The position numbers and the translations under genes are program-made. A DNA stretch of 42,610 bases from assembly GCA_903846015.1 (NCBI GenBank), contig CAIMZS010000072.1:1-42610 (forward strand), given 5' to 3'. The notes below the pieces were generated by a model. It ran no database searches. It was not told the DNA's origin and saw only the letters and a program-made list of their open reading frames with translations. Of the stretch, positions 22,124-31,664 are shown piece by piece (positions within the stretch are counted from its first letter, which is position 1; the number at the start of each line of letters is the position of its first letter). The DNA comes from an uncultured Anaerolineae bacterium (GTDB taxonomy: Bacteria; Chloroflexota; Anaerolineae; Anaerolineales; Villigracilaceae).

Positions 22124-22202
22124 GTGGCCGTGCTGGCGATAGTGCCGATTCTAGCGATAGTGCCGGTTCTAGCACGGCCACGGGGCAGCGGGACTATCGC
22201 AG
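22124..22202. repeat. Mosaic palindromic repeat, site 22
   Basis: GGCCGTGCTGGCGATAGTGC, CGATTCTAGC, GATAGTGCCGGTTCTAGCAC, GGCCACGGGGCAGCGGGAC, TATCGCAGA. It fills most of the gap between pxpB and the DUF711 gene, and its outer arms are inverted relative to each other. Confidence 0.8.
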
Positions 22203-22262
22203 ATTAAGCAAGGGCAAGCACTGATAAACCATCTCTTGCCTTTGCATAATCAGTGGCCCGGG

Positions 22263-23480
22263 TTATTTTCGCGAATGGATTGATATCGTGTCGTGACCAG
22301 CAAATAACCGTGTAACCGGCTCGGCTTCGATCGCCATGACCCTGGTATTGGCAAAATAATCGAAATTAAAGTGAGTATCATCCCCGACTTTTTTGCCAGG
22401 AATGGGCATGATACGGGCTGTAAGCGGTTTGTGAAGACGCAATGCCAGCGCAGAGATATCAAGCAGCAGGGCGTAGATCTGTTCAATACTTATATCGCCG
22501 GGTACAGGAATGGTATCAAGCCCGCTGCCGCAAACAGCCGAATACATCAGCAGGTCCTTGACGGTGAGCACCTTTTCACCAGCGCGTTTGGCAAGCACTG
22601 CATCTTCCATAACGGGCATCATCAGACCACTAAACCCGGCGCGGGGAAAATCAGCTCGGTCAATGGCATCGGTCAGGATGCAAGCGGCCGCAAGTGAACC
22701 GTGAAGCCCAATTTTGGCCAGGCCCATTTTTTCAAAAGCGTTTCCGAGCGAGCGGGATTCAATTGGGAAAGGCGCCAACGAAAAATCGATGCCCCCAAAA
22801 CGAACACTGAAGCGGAATTTGAGCGGTTCAGCAGCGTAGGCTAATTTACGAGCGTGGTTTTCCAACTCGTTGGTCAGGTTTTTGCGCCCGTCATCGATAG
22901 TCTTCACATTGGAAAAAGCCTCAACCGCCAGGTCGGCAGCTTCGATGGCTAGCGCAAACACCGGTTGATCGGAATCGTGATAGGCTGCCGGGAAGAAGGG
23001 TGATCCGGGCAGGATGTTGGCGAGCGCGGCAAACCGCAGGTTGGCGAAACCATCTGGCGAAATGGTGGCGTTTCGAATCATGATATCAGCACAGGCGCGC
23101 ATGGCGGGAAGATAGATCCCATTCTGGCTCGTAGCCATAATGCCAGAGAAAAATATATTTTTCGATGCGGCGATGGCATCCGGAATCATTTCATAACTTT
23201 CGGGTATATCAGGCAAGGCCGGGCCCAGCGATGCGAAATCGATACCGTTGGCAGCAATAGAGTTGCTCAGTTTTTGGGCAAAACGAGGTGTCAGGCTGAT
23301 TGCATCGGCCCCCAACAATTGGGTGAACGGGACACTGGCAATACGAGTGGACTGCACTTCGTAGCCAGCTGCTTCGAAGGCCGAGCGCGCTGTAGAAAGG
23401 AATCTGCCCGCTTCCTGGATTTTCTCTTCCCTAAGCGGCCAGCCAACATTCATAAAGTAGGTGATCGATCGGATTTTCAT
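22263..23480 (-). CDS. DUF711 family protein
   Basis: A 405-residue member of the DUF711/UPF0210 family, whose function is unknown. It starts with the recognisable MKIRSITYFMNVGWPLREEK. Internal features include LGPALPDIPESYEMIPDAI, the glycine/serine-rich IGLHGSLAAACILTDAI, and SGLMMPVMEDAVLAKRA with CGSGLDTIPVPGD near the C-terminus. Its ATG overlaps the stop of the RNA methyltransferase gene (ATGA at 23480-23477), so the two are co-translated. It is soluble by appearance. The shared direction with the pxp genes hints at, but does not show, a link to amino acid metabolism. Confidence 0.85.
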   Translation of the reverse strand: MKIRSITYFMNVGWPLREEKIQEAGRFLSTARSAFEAAGYEVQSTRIASVPFTQLLGADAISLTPRFAQKLSNSIAANGIDFASLGPALPDIPESYEMIPDAIAASKNIFFSGIMATSQNGIYLPAMRACADIMIRNATISPDGFANLRFAALANILPGSPFFPAAYHDSDQPVFALAIEAADLAVEAFSNVKTIDDGRKNLTNELENHARKLAYAAEPLKFRFSVRFGGIDFSLAPFPIESRSLGNAFEKMGLAKIGLHGSLAAACILTDAIDRADFPRAGFSGLMMPVMEDAVLAKRAGEKVLTVKDLLMYSAVCGSGLDTIPVPGDISIEQIYALLLDISALALRLHKPLTARIMPIPGKKVGDDTHFNFDYFANTRVMAIEAEPVTRLFAGHDTISIHSRK

Positions 23481-24265
23481 AAGACCTCGCTTCTTTGCCG
23501 GACGATTTCAAACATCAGTATTGCCCCAGCCATGGCTGCATTTAATGATTCTATTTTACCCGGCATTGGGATGTTTACAACCAAATTCGTCAATACTTTA
23601 GCAGGTTGGCTGGCTCCATCGGCCTCGCCGCCGATGATCAGCGCGAGCGGTTGGCGGAAATCAGCGCGCCAGCAAGATATACCAGCCTCGGCATTCGAGT
23701 CAGCCAGAAAGATGGTGATACCTTCCGCCCGAGAGCGGATCTCATCCCATGTCAATGTGTAGATCGGAATGCGAAAGTGAGCGCCCATACCGGCGCGAAC
23801 CACTTTAGGGGCGAATGGATCGGTTGTCTCTGGAGGAATCAAGATGGCCTGAGCTCCTGCCGCTGCGGCGGTGCGAATGATGGTGCCCAAGTTGCCCGGA
23901 TCACGGATTTGATCTGGAATTAGCAAAAAGTTAAGCGGGGTCTGCCGAATCATCTGACCATCGGGAAGTTTCAAAACGGCCAGGATTCCCTGAGTGGTTT
24001 CGGTTTCGCTGGCAGCGCGCAGCACCGCAGGGCTGACTTCTTCGATTTCGACAGTATCGGCGCGCATTTGCTCAATAAGTTTCCGAGCGCGATTAGAAAC
24101 GTCTGCGCTGAACAGAACAAACTGGAAGGGCCAGTTGGCGCTAAAGGCATCTTCGACCAGGCGAACGCCTTCAGCCAGGAAGACGCCTGCCTCGCGCCGT
24201 TCTTTTGAGCGGCCGGCCAGAGCTCGGACAAGTTTGATGCGGGGGTTGTGCGGGGATGTGATCAT
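23477..24265 (-). CDS. SpoU/TrmH-family RNA 2'-O-methyltransferase
   Basis: A 262-residue enzyme expected to methylate a ribose 2'-OH in rRNA or tRNA using S-adenosylmethionine. An N-terminal substrate-binding domain (SPHNPRIKLVRALAGRSKER, EGVRLVEDA) precedes the trefoil-knot SPOUT domain with all three motifs: DPGNLGTIIRTA, IIGGEADGAS and IPMPGKIESLNAA. No ribosome site is visible. A TATAAT (- strand, 24283-24278) lies about 12 bases before the ATG, so the leader would be only a few bases. The target nucleotide cannot be inferred. Confidence 0.92.
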   Translation of the reverse strand: MITSPHNPRIKLVRALAGRSKERREAGVFLAEGVRLVEDAFSANWPFQFVLFSADVSNRARKLIEQMRADTVEIEEVSPAVLRAASETETTQGILAVLKLPDGQMIRQTPLNFLLIPDQIRDPGNLGTIIRTAAAAGAQAILIPPETTDPFAPKVVRAGMGAHFRIPIYTLTWDEIRSRAEGITIFLADSNAEAGISCWRADFRQPLALIIGGEADGASQPAKVLTNLVVNIPMPGKIESLNAAMAGAILMFEIVRQRSEVL

Positions 24266-24288
24266 GAATTAATGATTATTATAAATCT

Positions 24289-24354
24289 ATTTTAGGATAC
24301 CCGGTTCTGCGATAGTGCCGGTTGTAGCACAGCCACGGCCACGGGCAAAGATGA
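24289..24354 (+). repeat. Mosaic palindromic repeat, site 23
   Basis: GGATACCCGGTTCTGCGATAG, TGCCGGTTGTAGCACAGCC, ACGGCCACGGGCAAAGAT. It lies between divergent genes and matches the site after GH1 closely, including the AAAGAT tail. Confidence 0.85.
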
Positions 24355-24377
24355 TGAAAAAACTGGCAGTTTCAGGC

Positions 24378-24406
24378 TTGAAATACTGGTTTGAAAAGTG
24401 TATAGT
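24378..24406 (+). promoter_or_regulatory. Sigma70-type promoter for the lipase gene
   Basis: TTGAAA and TATAGT are separated by exactly 17 bases, about 88 bases before the lipase start. Each box differs from consensus at one or two positions. Confidence 0.6.
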
Positions 24407-24493
24407 ATTTCCATCATCACTGTGTGCGAATTTGCCGAATAAGACCTTATAAGTTGTTATCAAGAGCTTTATCAATAATCCGAGGAGAATTGA

Positions 24494-25624
24494 ATGACAG
24501 AATCTTTTGAAAGTCCTGCAGAAATTTTTGAAAGTATAAAGAAGCGTCTGGATGAAGCACGAGCTGCCTTTGAGCAGGTTGAACGCGGCGAGGCGAAGGG
24601 CGATACGACCAGTGCTTACTCCGTTTTGAAAGAGCAGTTTGACAAAACTCTGGAAGAGTACCGCCAGGCTATTCTGGATTACACTCCCTTCCGCCCGGAA
24701 GACAGAATCCCCACACCTCCACTTTCCCGCGCGGCTTATTCGGATCGCATGGCGTGGGTGTTGGCCAACATGGCCAATATGGCCTATATTCGCTTTGATT
24801 GGGCTAATAAAGCCAACCGGGATGCGGAGATAGCCCGGCTACATTTCTGCCTGCTCAGCGGCGAATACCATTCACGGGAATCGGAATCAGCACAGCCTGA
24901 TAGTGGTCTATCTTTTGAACTTGTGGATTACTTCGACACATCAGAAGACCTCTCCCTGGGAAGAAAAAAGACTGATACTCAGGCTTTTTTGGCCAAAACA
25001 AAATCCGGTAGCTTTGCAGTGTTGGTCTTCAGGGGTACACAGCCCGATATTAAGGCGGATATCTGGACCGATGTTGCTCTAACGCTCCACAAGACCCGGG
25101 ATGGCGAAGTGCATACTGGTTTCAGGGATGCGTATAGAGAAGTGCAAACCCAGATCCATGAAAGCCTGATTAAGATCGGGAAAATACCGCTTTACATTAC
25201 AGGGCATTCGCTGGGAGGCGCATTGGCTACTGTGGCGGCCCAGGATCTGGAACATAAGTATGGTGACCAGATCGCGGCATGTTACACATTTGGCAGTCCC
25301 CGGGTAGGGGACGGCAAATATGAGGATCGGATCAAGGTACCCTTTTACCGAATAGTCAATGCCACCGATGCCGTCACGCTCTTTCCGTGGTTCCTCGGGG
25401 ATTATGTGCATGTAGGGGATCCTCGTTATTTGAGCCGCATCGATATGAAGAAAATGCTTTACCGGGGCATCCCGGTTTTGGTCAGGACCCGCGACGCCAT
25501 TCTAGAAATGATGGATGCTGCGCGTCAATTCCACAACCCCTTAGGTGTGTGGGCATCCGCCCACAGCATGACATTCTACATTGAAAAGCTGCAAAAAATT
25601 GCCATCACGCGGAAAAAAATATAG
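24494..25624 (+). CDS. Class 3 lipase family protein
   Basis: A 376-residue alpha/beta hydrolase of the Lipase_3 family. The first 100 residues are charged and helical (EIFESIKKRLDEARAAFEQV), without a signal peptide, so the enzyme is probably cytoplasmic or peripherally membrane-bound. The nucleophile is Ser239 in ITGHSLGGALA. FRGTQPD supplies the oxyanion region, YTFGSPRVGD follows the elbow, and NATDAVTLFP with a late histidine (VHVGDPRYL or ASAHSM) would complete the triad. GAGGAG lies 8 bases before the ATG. The natural substrate is unknown. Neighbouring PAP2 and acyltransferase genes are consistent with lipid handling. Confidence 0.88.
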   Translation: MTESFESPAEIFESIKKRLDEARAAFEQVERGEAKGDTTSAYSVLKEQFDKTLEEYRQAILDYTPFRPEDRIPTPPLSRAAYSDRMAWVLANMANMAYIRFDWANKANRDAEIARLHFCLLSGEYHSRESESAQPDSGLSFELVDYFDTSEDLSLGRKKTDTQAFLAKTKSGSFAVLVFRGTQPDIKADIWTDVALTLHKTRDGEVHTGFRDAYREVQTQIHESLIKIGKIPLYITGHSLGGALATVAAQDLEHKYGDQIAACYTFGSPRVGDGKYEDRIKVPFYRIVNATDAVTLFPWFLGDYVHVGDPRYLSRIDMKKMLYRGIPVLVRTRDAILEMMDAARQFHNPLGVWASAHSMTFYIEKLQKIAITRKKI

Positions 25625-25660
25625 TCATAAACTATATTATGAAAAACAGCAGTTAAATCT

Positions 25661-27607
25661 TTAGCGTTGAAACTGGGTTTCATACAACTGACTGTAAAGC
25701 CCCCCCAGGGCCAATAGTTCGTTATGTGTTCCACGTTCAACGATGCGACCGCGATCCATCACCAGGATCAGGTCAGCTGCCAGGATGGTGCTTAGACGGT
25801 GGGCGATGACGATGGATGTGCGCCCGGCCATGACTCGCTTAAGAGCTTCCTGTATAAGAGATTCTGATTCGCTGTCGAGGCTGCTGGTAGCTTCATCAAG
25901 CACCAGGATGCGCGGGTTTTTAAGGATAACGCGCGCCAGGGCAATGCGCTGCTTCTCGCCGCCGCTCAACCGGTAGCCGCGCTCACCGACGATGGTATCA
26001 TAACCATCGGGCAGTCCTACGACAAAATCGTGGATATTGGCTGCACGGGCAGCCAATTCGATCTCGGCGTGAGATGCATCGGGCCGGGCATAGGTAATAT
26101 TGGTGCGGATGGTATCGTGGAAGAGGTAGTTTTCTTGCGTAACCATGCCAATCTGCCGGGCTAGTGAGTCCAGTGTAACATCGCGCAGATCGTATCCGTC
26201 AATACGAATGGTACCGTTAGATGGGTCATACAGGCGTGGGATCAGATAGGTAGTGGTGGTTTTACCGGCACCGGATGGGCCAACCAGTGCGATCAACTGC
26301 CCTGGCAAAGCTTGGAAAGACACCTCGCTGAGCGCGACATCACGTGCCTGAGATACGGCTTCATCTGGGCTCTCGTTAGCCAGAGAGGTCTTCTCGTTTT
26401 CGGCTTGTTTTGGCATGCCTGGAGCAGGTGCGCTGAGAACGGCCTTGACGTTATCCATGCTGCCATAACGCTTGACTTCGCTCAGCAGCATAGCATCATC
26501 AATGCTGTAATTGAATGAAACGTTATCGAACTGAAGTTCGCCGCGTACATCGACCAGCCGGATAGCGTCTTTTTTCTCGGCAATATCAAGCGGCAAATCG
26601 ATGATCTCAAACACACGCTCAAAACTGACCATACTGGTGGTAAAGTCGACCGGGGCACTGGCGAGACCTTGCAGCGTGCCATATAGTTGAGTTAGAAATG
26701 AGCCAAAAGCTACGATGGTGCCAACAGTGAATGTGCCCTGAATGACATAGAAGCCACCCAGCCCATAAACCAGTGCCGTGCCTACTGCGCTTACCAGCCC
26801 AATGATGACAAAGAAGGTTGAGCCAACGACTGCTCGCTGAATACCCATGTCGCGGACAGTGGCGGCACGCTGGCGAAAGCGATTATCTTCCTCCAGTGTG
26901 CGCCCAAATAGTTTCACAAGCAGCGCGCCACCGATATTGAGAGTTTCATTCATGTGCGCATTCATTTGCGCGTTGGCTTCCATGGTGCGGCGGGCGATTT
27001 CCCGCAGGCGGCGCCCGAGAAGACGCGCTACTAACAGGAATAGTGGCAAGATCAATACACTGACCAGCGTCAACTGCCACTGCAGGGTCAGCATAACCGC
27101 AAGGATGGCGGCTGTTTGAATAATATTGGAAATGATATTGACAATCGTGTTACTGATGGCGTTTTGGGCGCCAATAACATCGTTGTTCAGGCGACTCATC
27201 AACTCGCCGATCCTGGTATTGGTGAAAAAGCGCAAGCTCATGTGCTGAAGTTTGGAAAAGAGCGTAGCTCGCAGGTCATAGATTACGCCTTCGCCAACAG
27301 TGGCATTCAGGCGACGTTGGATAACACCAATAAGGCCATTTAAAAGGGGCAACAGTAACAACGTCACCGCAAACATGGTCAATCCATTCATGTCTTTTGA
27401 TGGCAGCACCTTGTCAATCAGATTGCGAAAAATGAGAGGAGAGACCAGTGATAAACCGGTGCTGGCTACGATCGCCACTAACATGCCGCCCAGGTGTCCC
27501 CAATATGGGCGCGCATAAGCCAGGACACGCAGTAAGAGTTCCCGGGTAACCTTCGGGGGTTTTTCATCTCCCGAACGAAAAAAAGAAAACCAGCCACTAC
27601 CATGCAT
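25661..27607 (-). CDS. ABC exporter, fused membrane and ATPase domains (MsbA/MdlB type)
   Basis: A 648-residue half-transporter. Six membrane helices (ABC_membrane domain, with [20 protein letters not shown]) are followed by an ATPase domain with Walker [12 protein letters not shown], signature [14 protein letters not shown], Walker [16 protein letters not shown] and the H loop IVIAHRLST. Between the first strand of the ATPase ([10 protein letters not shown]) and Walker A there is an extra stretch of about 60 residues ([10 protein letters not shown] to [10 protein letters not shown]), an insertion relative to MsbA. The frame opens at 27697; the ATG at 27607 has GAGGAG 11 bases upstream and begins the family sequence. 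It would work as a homodimer exporting lipids or drugs. The gap up to 28092 holds repeats and a possible gene remnant. Confidence 0.93.
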   Translation of the reverse strand: MHGSGWFSFFRSGDEKPPKVTRELLLRVLAYARPYWGHLGGMLVAIVASTGLSLVSPLIFRNLIDKVLPSKDMNGLTMFAVTLLLLPLLNGLIGVIQRRLNATVGEGVIYDLRATLFSKLQHMSLRFFTNTRIGELMSRLNNDVIGAQNAISNTIVNIISNIIQTAAILAVMLTLQWQLTLVSVLILPLFLLVARLLGRRLREIARRTMEANAQMNAHMNETLNIGGALLVKLFGRTLEEDNRFRQRAATVRDMGIQRAVVGSTFFVIIGLVSAVGTALVYGLGGFYVIQGTFTVGTIVAFGSFLTQLYGTLQGLASAPVDFTTSMVSFERVFEIIDLPLDIAEKKDAIRLVDVRGELQFDNVSFNYSIDDAMLLSEVKRYGSMDNVKAVLSAPAPGMPKQAENEKTSLANESPDEAVSQARDVALSEVSFQALPGQLIALVGPSGAGKTTTTYLIPRLYDPSNGTIRIDGYDLRDVTLDSLARQIGMVTQENYLFHDTIRTNITYARPDASHAEIELAARAANIHDFVVGLPDGYDTIVGERGYRLSGGEKQRIALARVILKNPRILVLDEATSSLDSESESLIQEALKRVMAGRTSIVIAHRLSTILAADLILVMDRGRIVERGTHNELLALGGLYSQLYETQFQR

Positions 27608-27713
27608 AAAGTTCAATCTCCTCAGCAAAGGACAGGCACTTGAGCTTGCCCAAATACGCGGAGTACGATTAAAATCTGCCGCGTGACTAACTGTCACTAT
27701 AAAGCCATCCTGC

Positions 27714-27883
27714 TAAATCTGCAATCATACAAGTGGTCAGGTTAATGAAAGTCAAACGATTATGGTCGCGGTTATTGTACATGGCGCGGAGCGGGGGGAA
27801 ACCGCACAGCCTCGTATTTTTGGTTGGAACGCAACCCGGATGGATACAGTGGGGTTTCAGTTTGATGTATCACAGTCTTGGTA
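27714..27883 (+). other. Possible gene remnant in the 27.6-28.1 kb gap
   Basis: From 27717 the + strand is open and reads INCNHTSGQVNESQTI, then MVAVIVHGAERGETA, then GWNATRMDTVGFQFDVSQSW, ending where the GGTACC of a mosaic repeat begins. The composition looks protein-like, but I do not recognise a family and see no ribosome site. It may be the tail of a lost gene whose 3' end was replaced by the repeat, or chance. Confidence 0.25.
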
Positions 27884-28012
27884 TGGTACCCGGTTCTGCG
27901 ACGGTAGTCCCGGTTTCAGCACGAGATAGTCTTTGACCTTGCTCTTGCTCTAATCTGCGTAATCGTCGATCTGCGGTTCAGACACGTGCCGGTTCTAGCA
28001 CGGCCATGGGCA
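27884..28012 (+). repeat. Compound mosaic repeat, site 24
   Basis: GGTACCCGGTTCTGCGAC, GGTAGTCCCGGTTTCAGCACG, then CTTGCTCTAATCTGCGTAA, GATCTGCGGTTCAGACACG and TGCCGGTTCTAGCACGG with CCATGGGC. It contains four module types in one site. Confidence 0.85.
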
Positions 28013-28026
28013 TGGGACTGCATAGT

Positions 28027-28057
28027 TTGTTTTAGAAACGTGTCGCGGGTGTATACT
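28027..28057 (+). promoter_or_regulatory. Candidate promoter for the quinate-dehydrogenase-like gene
   Basis: TATACT at 28052-28057 is a good -10 box; TTGTTT at 28027 is 19 bases upstream, a long spacer. It lies just after the repeat cluster and 35 bases before the start codon. Confidence 0.4.
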
Positions 28058-28091
28058 CGTGCAAATTAAATATAGTATGGAGGCACTGGCC

Positions 28092-28997
28092 ATGAAACGA
28101 GCAGTCAGTATCAGCATAGGTTCTTCCAAGCGTAACAAAGCAGTTGAATTGACGCTATTAGGGGAGCAGATCAGCATCGAACGGATCGGTACGGATGGCA
28201 ATATGGAATTAGCTGCTCAGAAATACAAAGAACTGGATGGCAAAGTGGATGCGTTCGGGGTTGGTGGCGGCGATCTGGGGCTTCAGGTGGACGATAAATG
28301 GTATCAACTCCATTCCGTTACGCCGATGGTGCGTTTTATTAAAAAGACCCCTGTAGTGGATGGTTCCGGTCTTAGAAATACGCTCGAGAAAAAGGCAGCC
28401 CCGTTCGTCCTGGCAAAACTGGGCGATTATATTCATGATCGCGGAAAAAAAGTTTTTCTTATGACCGGTTCAGACCGTTGGGGAATGACGCGCTCCTTTT
28501 TGGATGAGGGTTTTGACTGCGTCTTTGGTGATCTGATGTTCGGCCTTGATATCCCGATTGCCCTGCACACCGTCAAACAACTCAAGGTCTTTGCCGCGCT
28601 GTTAATGCCGATCGCCACGCGGTTACCTTTTGAATGGATCTATCCAATTGGCGAGAAACAGGAAGAACGTAAGCCCAAATACCCTAAATATTTTAACTGG
28701 GCAACTGTTGTCGCTGGCGATTGTCATTACATCAAACGCTATATGCCTGATGATATGACGGGTAAGGTGGTGGTGACCAATACCACCACCACCGAAGATG
28801 TGCAGTTGTTTCGCAAAACAGGCGTAAAATACCTTGTGACAACAACTCCGGTGTTGGATGGCCGTTCTTTTGGTACGAATATGATGGAAGCGGCACTGGT
28901 GGCCCTGGCGGGTAAGGGGCGTCCTCTCAGTCTGGATGAGTATAACGAACTGCTTGACCGGCTTGAATTTAAACCTCAATTGCAGGAACTCAACTGA
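28092..28997 (+). CDS. Quinate 5-dehydrogenase-like protein of unproven function
   Basis: A 301-residue protein resembling proteins labelled quinate 5-dehydrogenase in Thermus, Firmicutes and Chloroflexota. The family N-terminus is MKRAVSISIGSSKRNKAVEL, followed by ERIGTDGNMELA, VDAFGVGGGDLGL, FLMTGSDRWGMTRSF and the late VVVTNTTTTEDVQLF. I see no classical Rossmann GxGxxG, and I do not trust the label as a biochemical assignment. The frame opens at 28059, but the ATG at 28092 has GGAGG 8 bases upstream. The next gene follows by 59 bases on the same strand. Confidence 0.7.
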   Translation: MKRAVSISIGSSKRNKAVELTLLGEQISIERIGTDGNMELAAQKYKELDGKVDAFGVGGGDLGLQVDDKWYQLHSVTPMVRFIKKTPVVDGSGLRNTLEKKAAPFVLAKLGDYIHDRGKKVFLMTGSDRWGMTRSFLDEGFDCVFGDLMFGLDIPIALHTVKQLKVFAALLMPIATRLPFEWIYPIGEKQEERKPKYPKYFNWATVVAGDCHYIKRYMPDDMTGKVVVTNTTTTEDVQLFRKTGVKYLVTTTPVLDGRSFGTNMMEAALVALAGKGRPLSLDEYNELLDRLEFKPQLQELN

Positions 28998-29056
28998 CCC
29001 AATCTTGAAGCTGCACCCGGGGATCGTCCCATTTTTTGTAACGGAGGATATTTTTC

Positions 29057-29845
29057 ATGGACGCCATAGTTACTGCTGGTGGAATTCCACTTCCTGAAGA
29101 CCCCTTGTATTCATATACCGAAGGCCATTCAAAAGCGATGCTCGCTATAGCTGGGAAACCAATGATTCAGTGGGTGCTGGATGCTCTTTCTGCATCCAAA
29201 AGTGTGGATAATGTCATCATCATCGGGATGACTGAGAATAGCGGTGTCACCTGTTCGAAACCTGTGCATTATCTGCCAAGCGAAGGTCGGATGTTGGCCA
29301 ATATTGTCGCGGGCGTGCATAAATCTCTCGAACTCGACTCTAAAACGGAATACGTGCTGATCGTCTCATCTGATATTCCAGCCTTGAGCGGTGAAATGGT
29401 GGACTGGCTAGTGGGTGAGGTCGATAAAGACCCAGGGGATATTCATTACGGTGTCATTCCACGTGCTGTGATGGAGAAGCGCTTCCCTGATTCCCGGCGT
29501 ACCTGGACTCACTTGAAAGGATTGGATGTGTGCGGTGCGGATATCAACGTCACCCACATTCGCATGGCAACCGAACACCTGGAGACTTGGGAGGAATTGA
29601 TCGGCAAGCGTAAATCGCCTCTCAAACAGGCTGCAACGATCGGGTTGGGAACTCTGTTATTGCTGGTGCTGCGGCGGTTAACACTGGACGACCTGGTGCG
29701 CCGAGTCAGTAAGCAGATCGGTATTCGTGGTAAGGCGGTGGTGTGGCCATGGGCAGAAGCCGGAATGGATGTGGACAAGCCACACCAATTGGAAATTATG
29801 CGTGCTGATCTGGCACGCTTGTCTACTGAATCAGCGCCTCCGTAG
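29057..29845 (+). CDS. Nucleotidyltransferase-like protein (MobA-type NTP transferase fold)
   Basis: A 262-residue protein. MDAIVTAGG at the N-terminus is a variant of the nucleotide-binding loop of sugar-nucleotide and molybdenum-cofactor nucleotidyltransferases. KAMLAIAGKPMIQWVLDAL follows, and VLIVSSDIPALSGEMVDW contains the metal-binding aspartate position. A hydrophobic segment near residue 195-205 (ATIGLGTLLLLVL) suggests membrane contact in the C-terminal part. GGAGG lies 10 bases before the ATG. The substrate is not evident; PAP2 and acyltransferase neighbours suggest lipid or envelope glycan work. Confidence 0.75.
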   Translation: MDAIVTAGGIPLPEDPLYSYTEGHSKAMLAIAGKPMIQWVLDALSASKSVDNVIIIGMTENSGVTCSKPVHYLPSEGRMLANIVAGVHKSLELDSKTEYVLIVSSDIPALSGEMVDWLVGEVDKDPGDIHYGVIPRAVMEKRFPDSRRTWTHLKGLDVCGADINVTHIRMATEHLETWEELIGKRKSPLKQAATIGLGTLLLLVLRRLTLDDLVRRVSKQIGIRGKAVVWPWAEAGMDVDKPHQLEIMRADLARLSTESAPP

Positions 29846-29867
29846 ATTCGCATAGCTGGTCTGTAGA

Positions 29868-29939
29868 TGGTCCCGGTTTCTACGATAGTCCGGTTCTAGC
29901 GATAGTGCCGGTTCTAGCACGGCCACGGCCACGGCCATG
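29868..29939 (+). repeat. Mosaic palindromic repeat, site 25
   Basis: GGTCCCGGTTTCTACGATAG, TCCGGTTCTAGC, GATAGTGCCGGTTCTAGCAC, then GGCCACGG extended as three GGCCAC/ACGG steps. It lies directly before the PAP2 gene and may supply part of its leader. Confidence 0.85.
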
Positions 29940-29941
29940 AG

Positions 29942-30532
29942 ATGGGAATGGAGAGAGTGGATTTGATAAAACAGATGCTTGAACTTGATCGTGACTGGTC
30001 TTATGCCATGCGCGTTGCCGAAAAGCCCGGTTCGCTGCGCAATCTGGCCAGATTCTTTGCTCATTCGGGTGATTCATGGTTTTGGGGGCTGGGCTTGCTC
30101 ATTCTGTGGGAAGCAGGCAACACAATTTGGCAGCAATGGGCGGTCTATGTGTTGTTCTGGATCTCGATGCTGGCAGTGCTTGTAATAGCCCTTAAGTTCA
30201 GTATTCGCCGCAAACGGCCTGAAGGCGAATGGGGAGCGATCTATCGCAATACCGATCCGCATTCCTTTCCATCAGGACATGCCGCGCGCGCATTTCTGAT
30301 TGCGGTACTGGCAACCTTCCTGGGACCAACCTGGCTGGCTACTTTGCTATGGGTGTGGGCGCCATTGGTCTCATTGGCGCGGGTTTCGATGGGTGTGCAT
30401 TATGTGTCGGATGTACTTGCGGGGGCGATATTCGGTGTGCTTGTTGCGCTGACAAGTTGGCAGCTTTCAGTGCCGATCTTTGCTCAAATTAATCATATGC
30501 TCGTGCAGGTTTTTGGGATTGTACTTTGGTAA
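29942..30532 (+). CDS. PAP2-family membrane phosphatase
   Basis: About 196 residues with five or so membrane helices. The three phosphatase motifs are present: KFSIRRKRP (KX6RP), FPSGHAARA (PSGH) and ARVSMGVHYVSDV (the SRX5HX3D motif, here with Ala for the first Ser). It would remove phosphate from a lipid phosphate such as undecaprenyl diphosphate or phosphatidate at the membrane. The start is uncertain: the ATG at 29942, the ATG at 29948 or a TTG at 29963, and a mosaic repeat ends just two bases upstream of the first. The acyltransferase gene begins 10 bases after the stop. Confidence 0.88.
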   Translation: MGMERVDLIKQMLELDRDWSYAMRVAEKPGSLRNLARFFAHSGDSWFWGLGLLILWEAGNTIWQQWAVYVLFWISMLAVLVIALKFSIRRKRPEGEWGAIYRNTDPHSFPSGHAARAFLIAVLATFLGPTWLATLLWVWAPLVSLARVSMGVHYVSDVLAGAIFGVLVALTSWQLSVPIFAQINHMLVQVFGIVLW

Positions 30533-30542
30533 TTGTGAAGCC

Positions 30543-31655
30543 ATGATACCAGGTCTTGATGGACTGCGTGCAATCGCCTTTATACTTGTTTTTCTGTGCC
30601 ACGCCAGTATTTTTAACTTTGGGTGGGTGGGGGTTCTGTTATTCTTCGTGCTTTCGGGCTTCCTGATCACCGGGATTCTGGTCGATATGAAGGAAAACCT
30701 GGAAGCAAAGACCTATTTCATTCGATTTTATGGGCGGCGTTTTCTACGCATATTTCCATTATATTATTTTTATATCATTCTGATGATTATGATGGCTTAT
30801 GGCTTTTATTCAATTGAATTTCGCCAGAACCGCATGCTTGAATATTTTCAGCAAATACCATACGCACTCACATATACCTATAATTTTTTTTACGCCAGTG
30901 CCTGGTTCAAAGATTCGGTCTTTCTAACTCATTTCTGGTCGCTCTCAGTAGAGGAGCAATTTTACATTTTTTGGCCTTTGATCATCCTGTTTACTCCCAA
31001 AAAGGCTTATAAAAAGCTGTTTATCGCAGCCATCTTGTGCGGCCCCATTTTTCGGATTGGTCTCTCTTATATCTATAATCACCATTTGTTTGCATTTTTA
31101 GATTCAAACGCGGCGCATGGGATTTACCCTCTGCCTTTTTCTCATATCGACGCTTTTGGATTTGGAGCCTTCATCTCTCAATACCGTATACCCCGCGCTC
31201 GCCAACAGTTTTGGGTCTTGCTGATTGCGGTACCCGTAATCGGGTTTGTCACTCAATACCTGGCCTATGGTGATTTTGGGTTGTTACAAACACTGGGGTA
31301 TCCGTTCCCAATAGCTAACGGTTACAAACACATTTGGGGCTATAGTCTTTTAAATTACTTTTTTGCTGTTACGATCTACGCGGTAGCCCGCGAGGGGCTT
31401 TTTAACCGCTTCCTGGAATTGGGCTGGATGAAATACCTGGGACGGATTTCGTATGGAATGTACGTCTACCACTTTTTTCTGATCTATATTGTGGGGCGTA
31501 TCCAGGATGTACTACCAATCAGTTATGATGCAATGCAGCTTCCCGGATTAGTTTTATCGTTTGTGGCAACCTTATTGGTGGCTTCGCTCAGTTATAAATT
31601 CATTGAACAACCAGCTTTAACCTTGAAAGATAAATATTTCGCGTCTACAGGGTAG
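30543..31655 (+). CDS. Acyltransferase 3 family membrane protein (OafA-like)
   Basis: A 370-residue integral membrane protein with about ten helices, of the family that O-acylates sugars in envelope polysaccharides or antibiotics. The N-terminal signature IPGLDGLRAIAFILVFLCHA carries the catalytic-type histidine. RFYGRRFLRIFPLYY and FWSLSVEEQFYIFWPL are the other family landmarks. The frame opens inside the PAP2 gene at 30480, but the ATG at 30543 begins the family sequence 10 bases after the PAP2 stop, so the two are probably one operon. The ribosome site is weak (GTGAAG). Confidence 0.92.
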   Translation: MIPGLDGLRAIAFILVFLCHASIFNFGWVGVLLFFVLSGFLITGILVDMKENLEAKTYFIRFYGRRFLRIFPLYYFYIILMIMMAYGFYSIEFRQNRMLEYFQQIPYALTYTYNFFYASAWFKDSVFLTHFWSLSVEEQFYIFWPLIILFTPKKAYKKLFIAAILCGPIFRIGLSYIYNHHLFAFLDSNAAHGIYPLPFSHIDAFGFGAFISQYRIPRARQQFWVLLIAVPVIGFVTQYLAYGDFGLLQTLGYPFPIANGYKHIWGYSLLNYFFAVTIYAVAREGLFNRFLELGWMKYLGRISYGMYVYHFFLIYIVGRIQDVLPISYDAMQLPGLVLSFVATLLVASLSYKFIEQPALTLKDKYFASTG

Positions 31656-31664
31656 CGACTGATT

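Noticed and set aside
27733-27936. A 67-residue + strand open frame in the ABC exporter upstream gap
   Set aside because: Basic, irregular composition, no ribosome site, and it runs into a repeat; another frame at the same place looks more protein-like.
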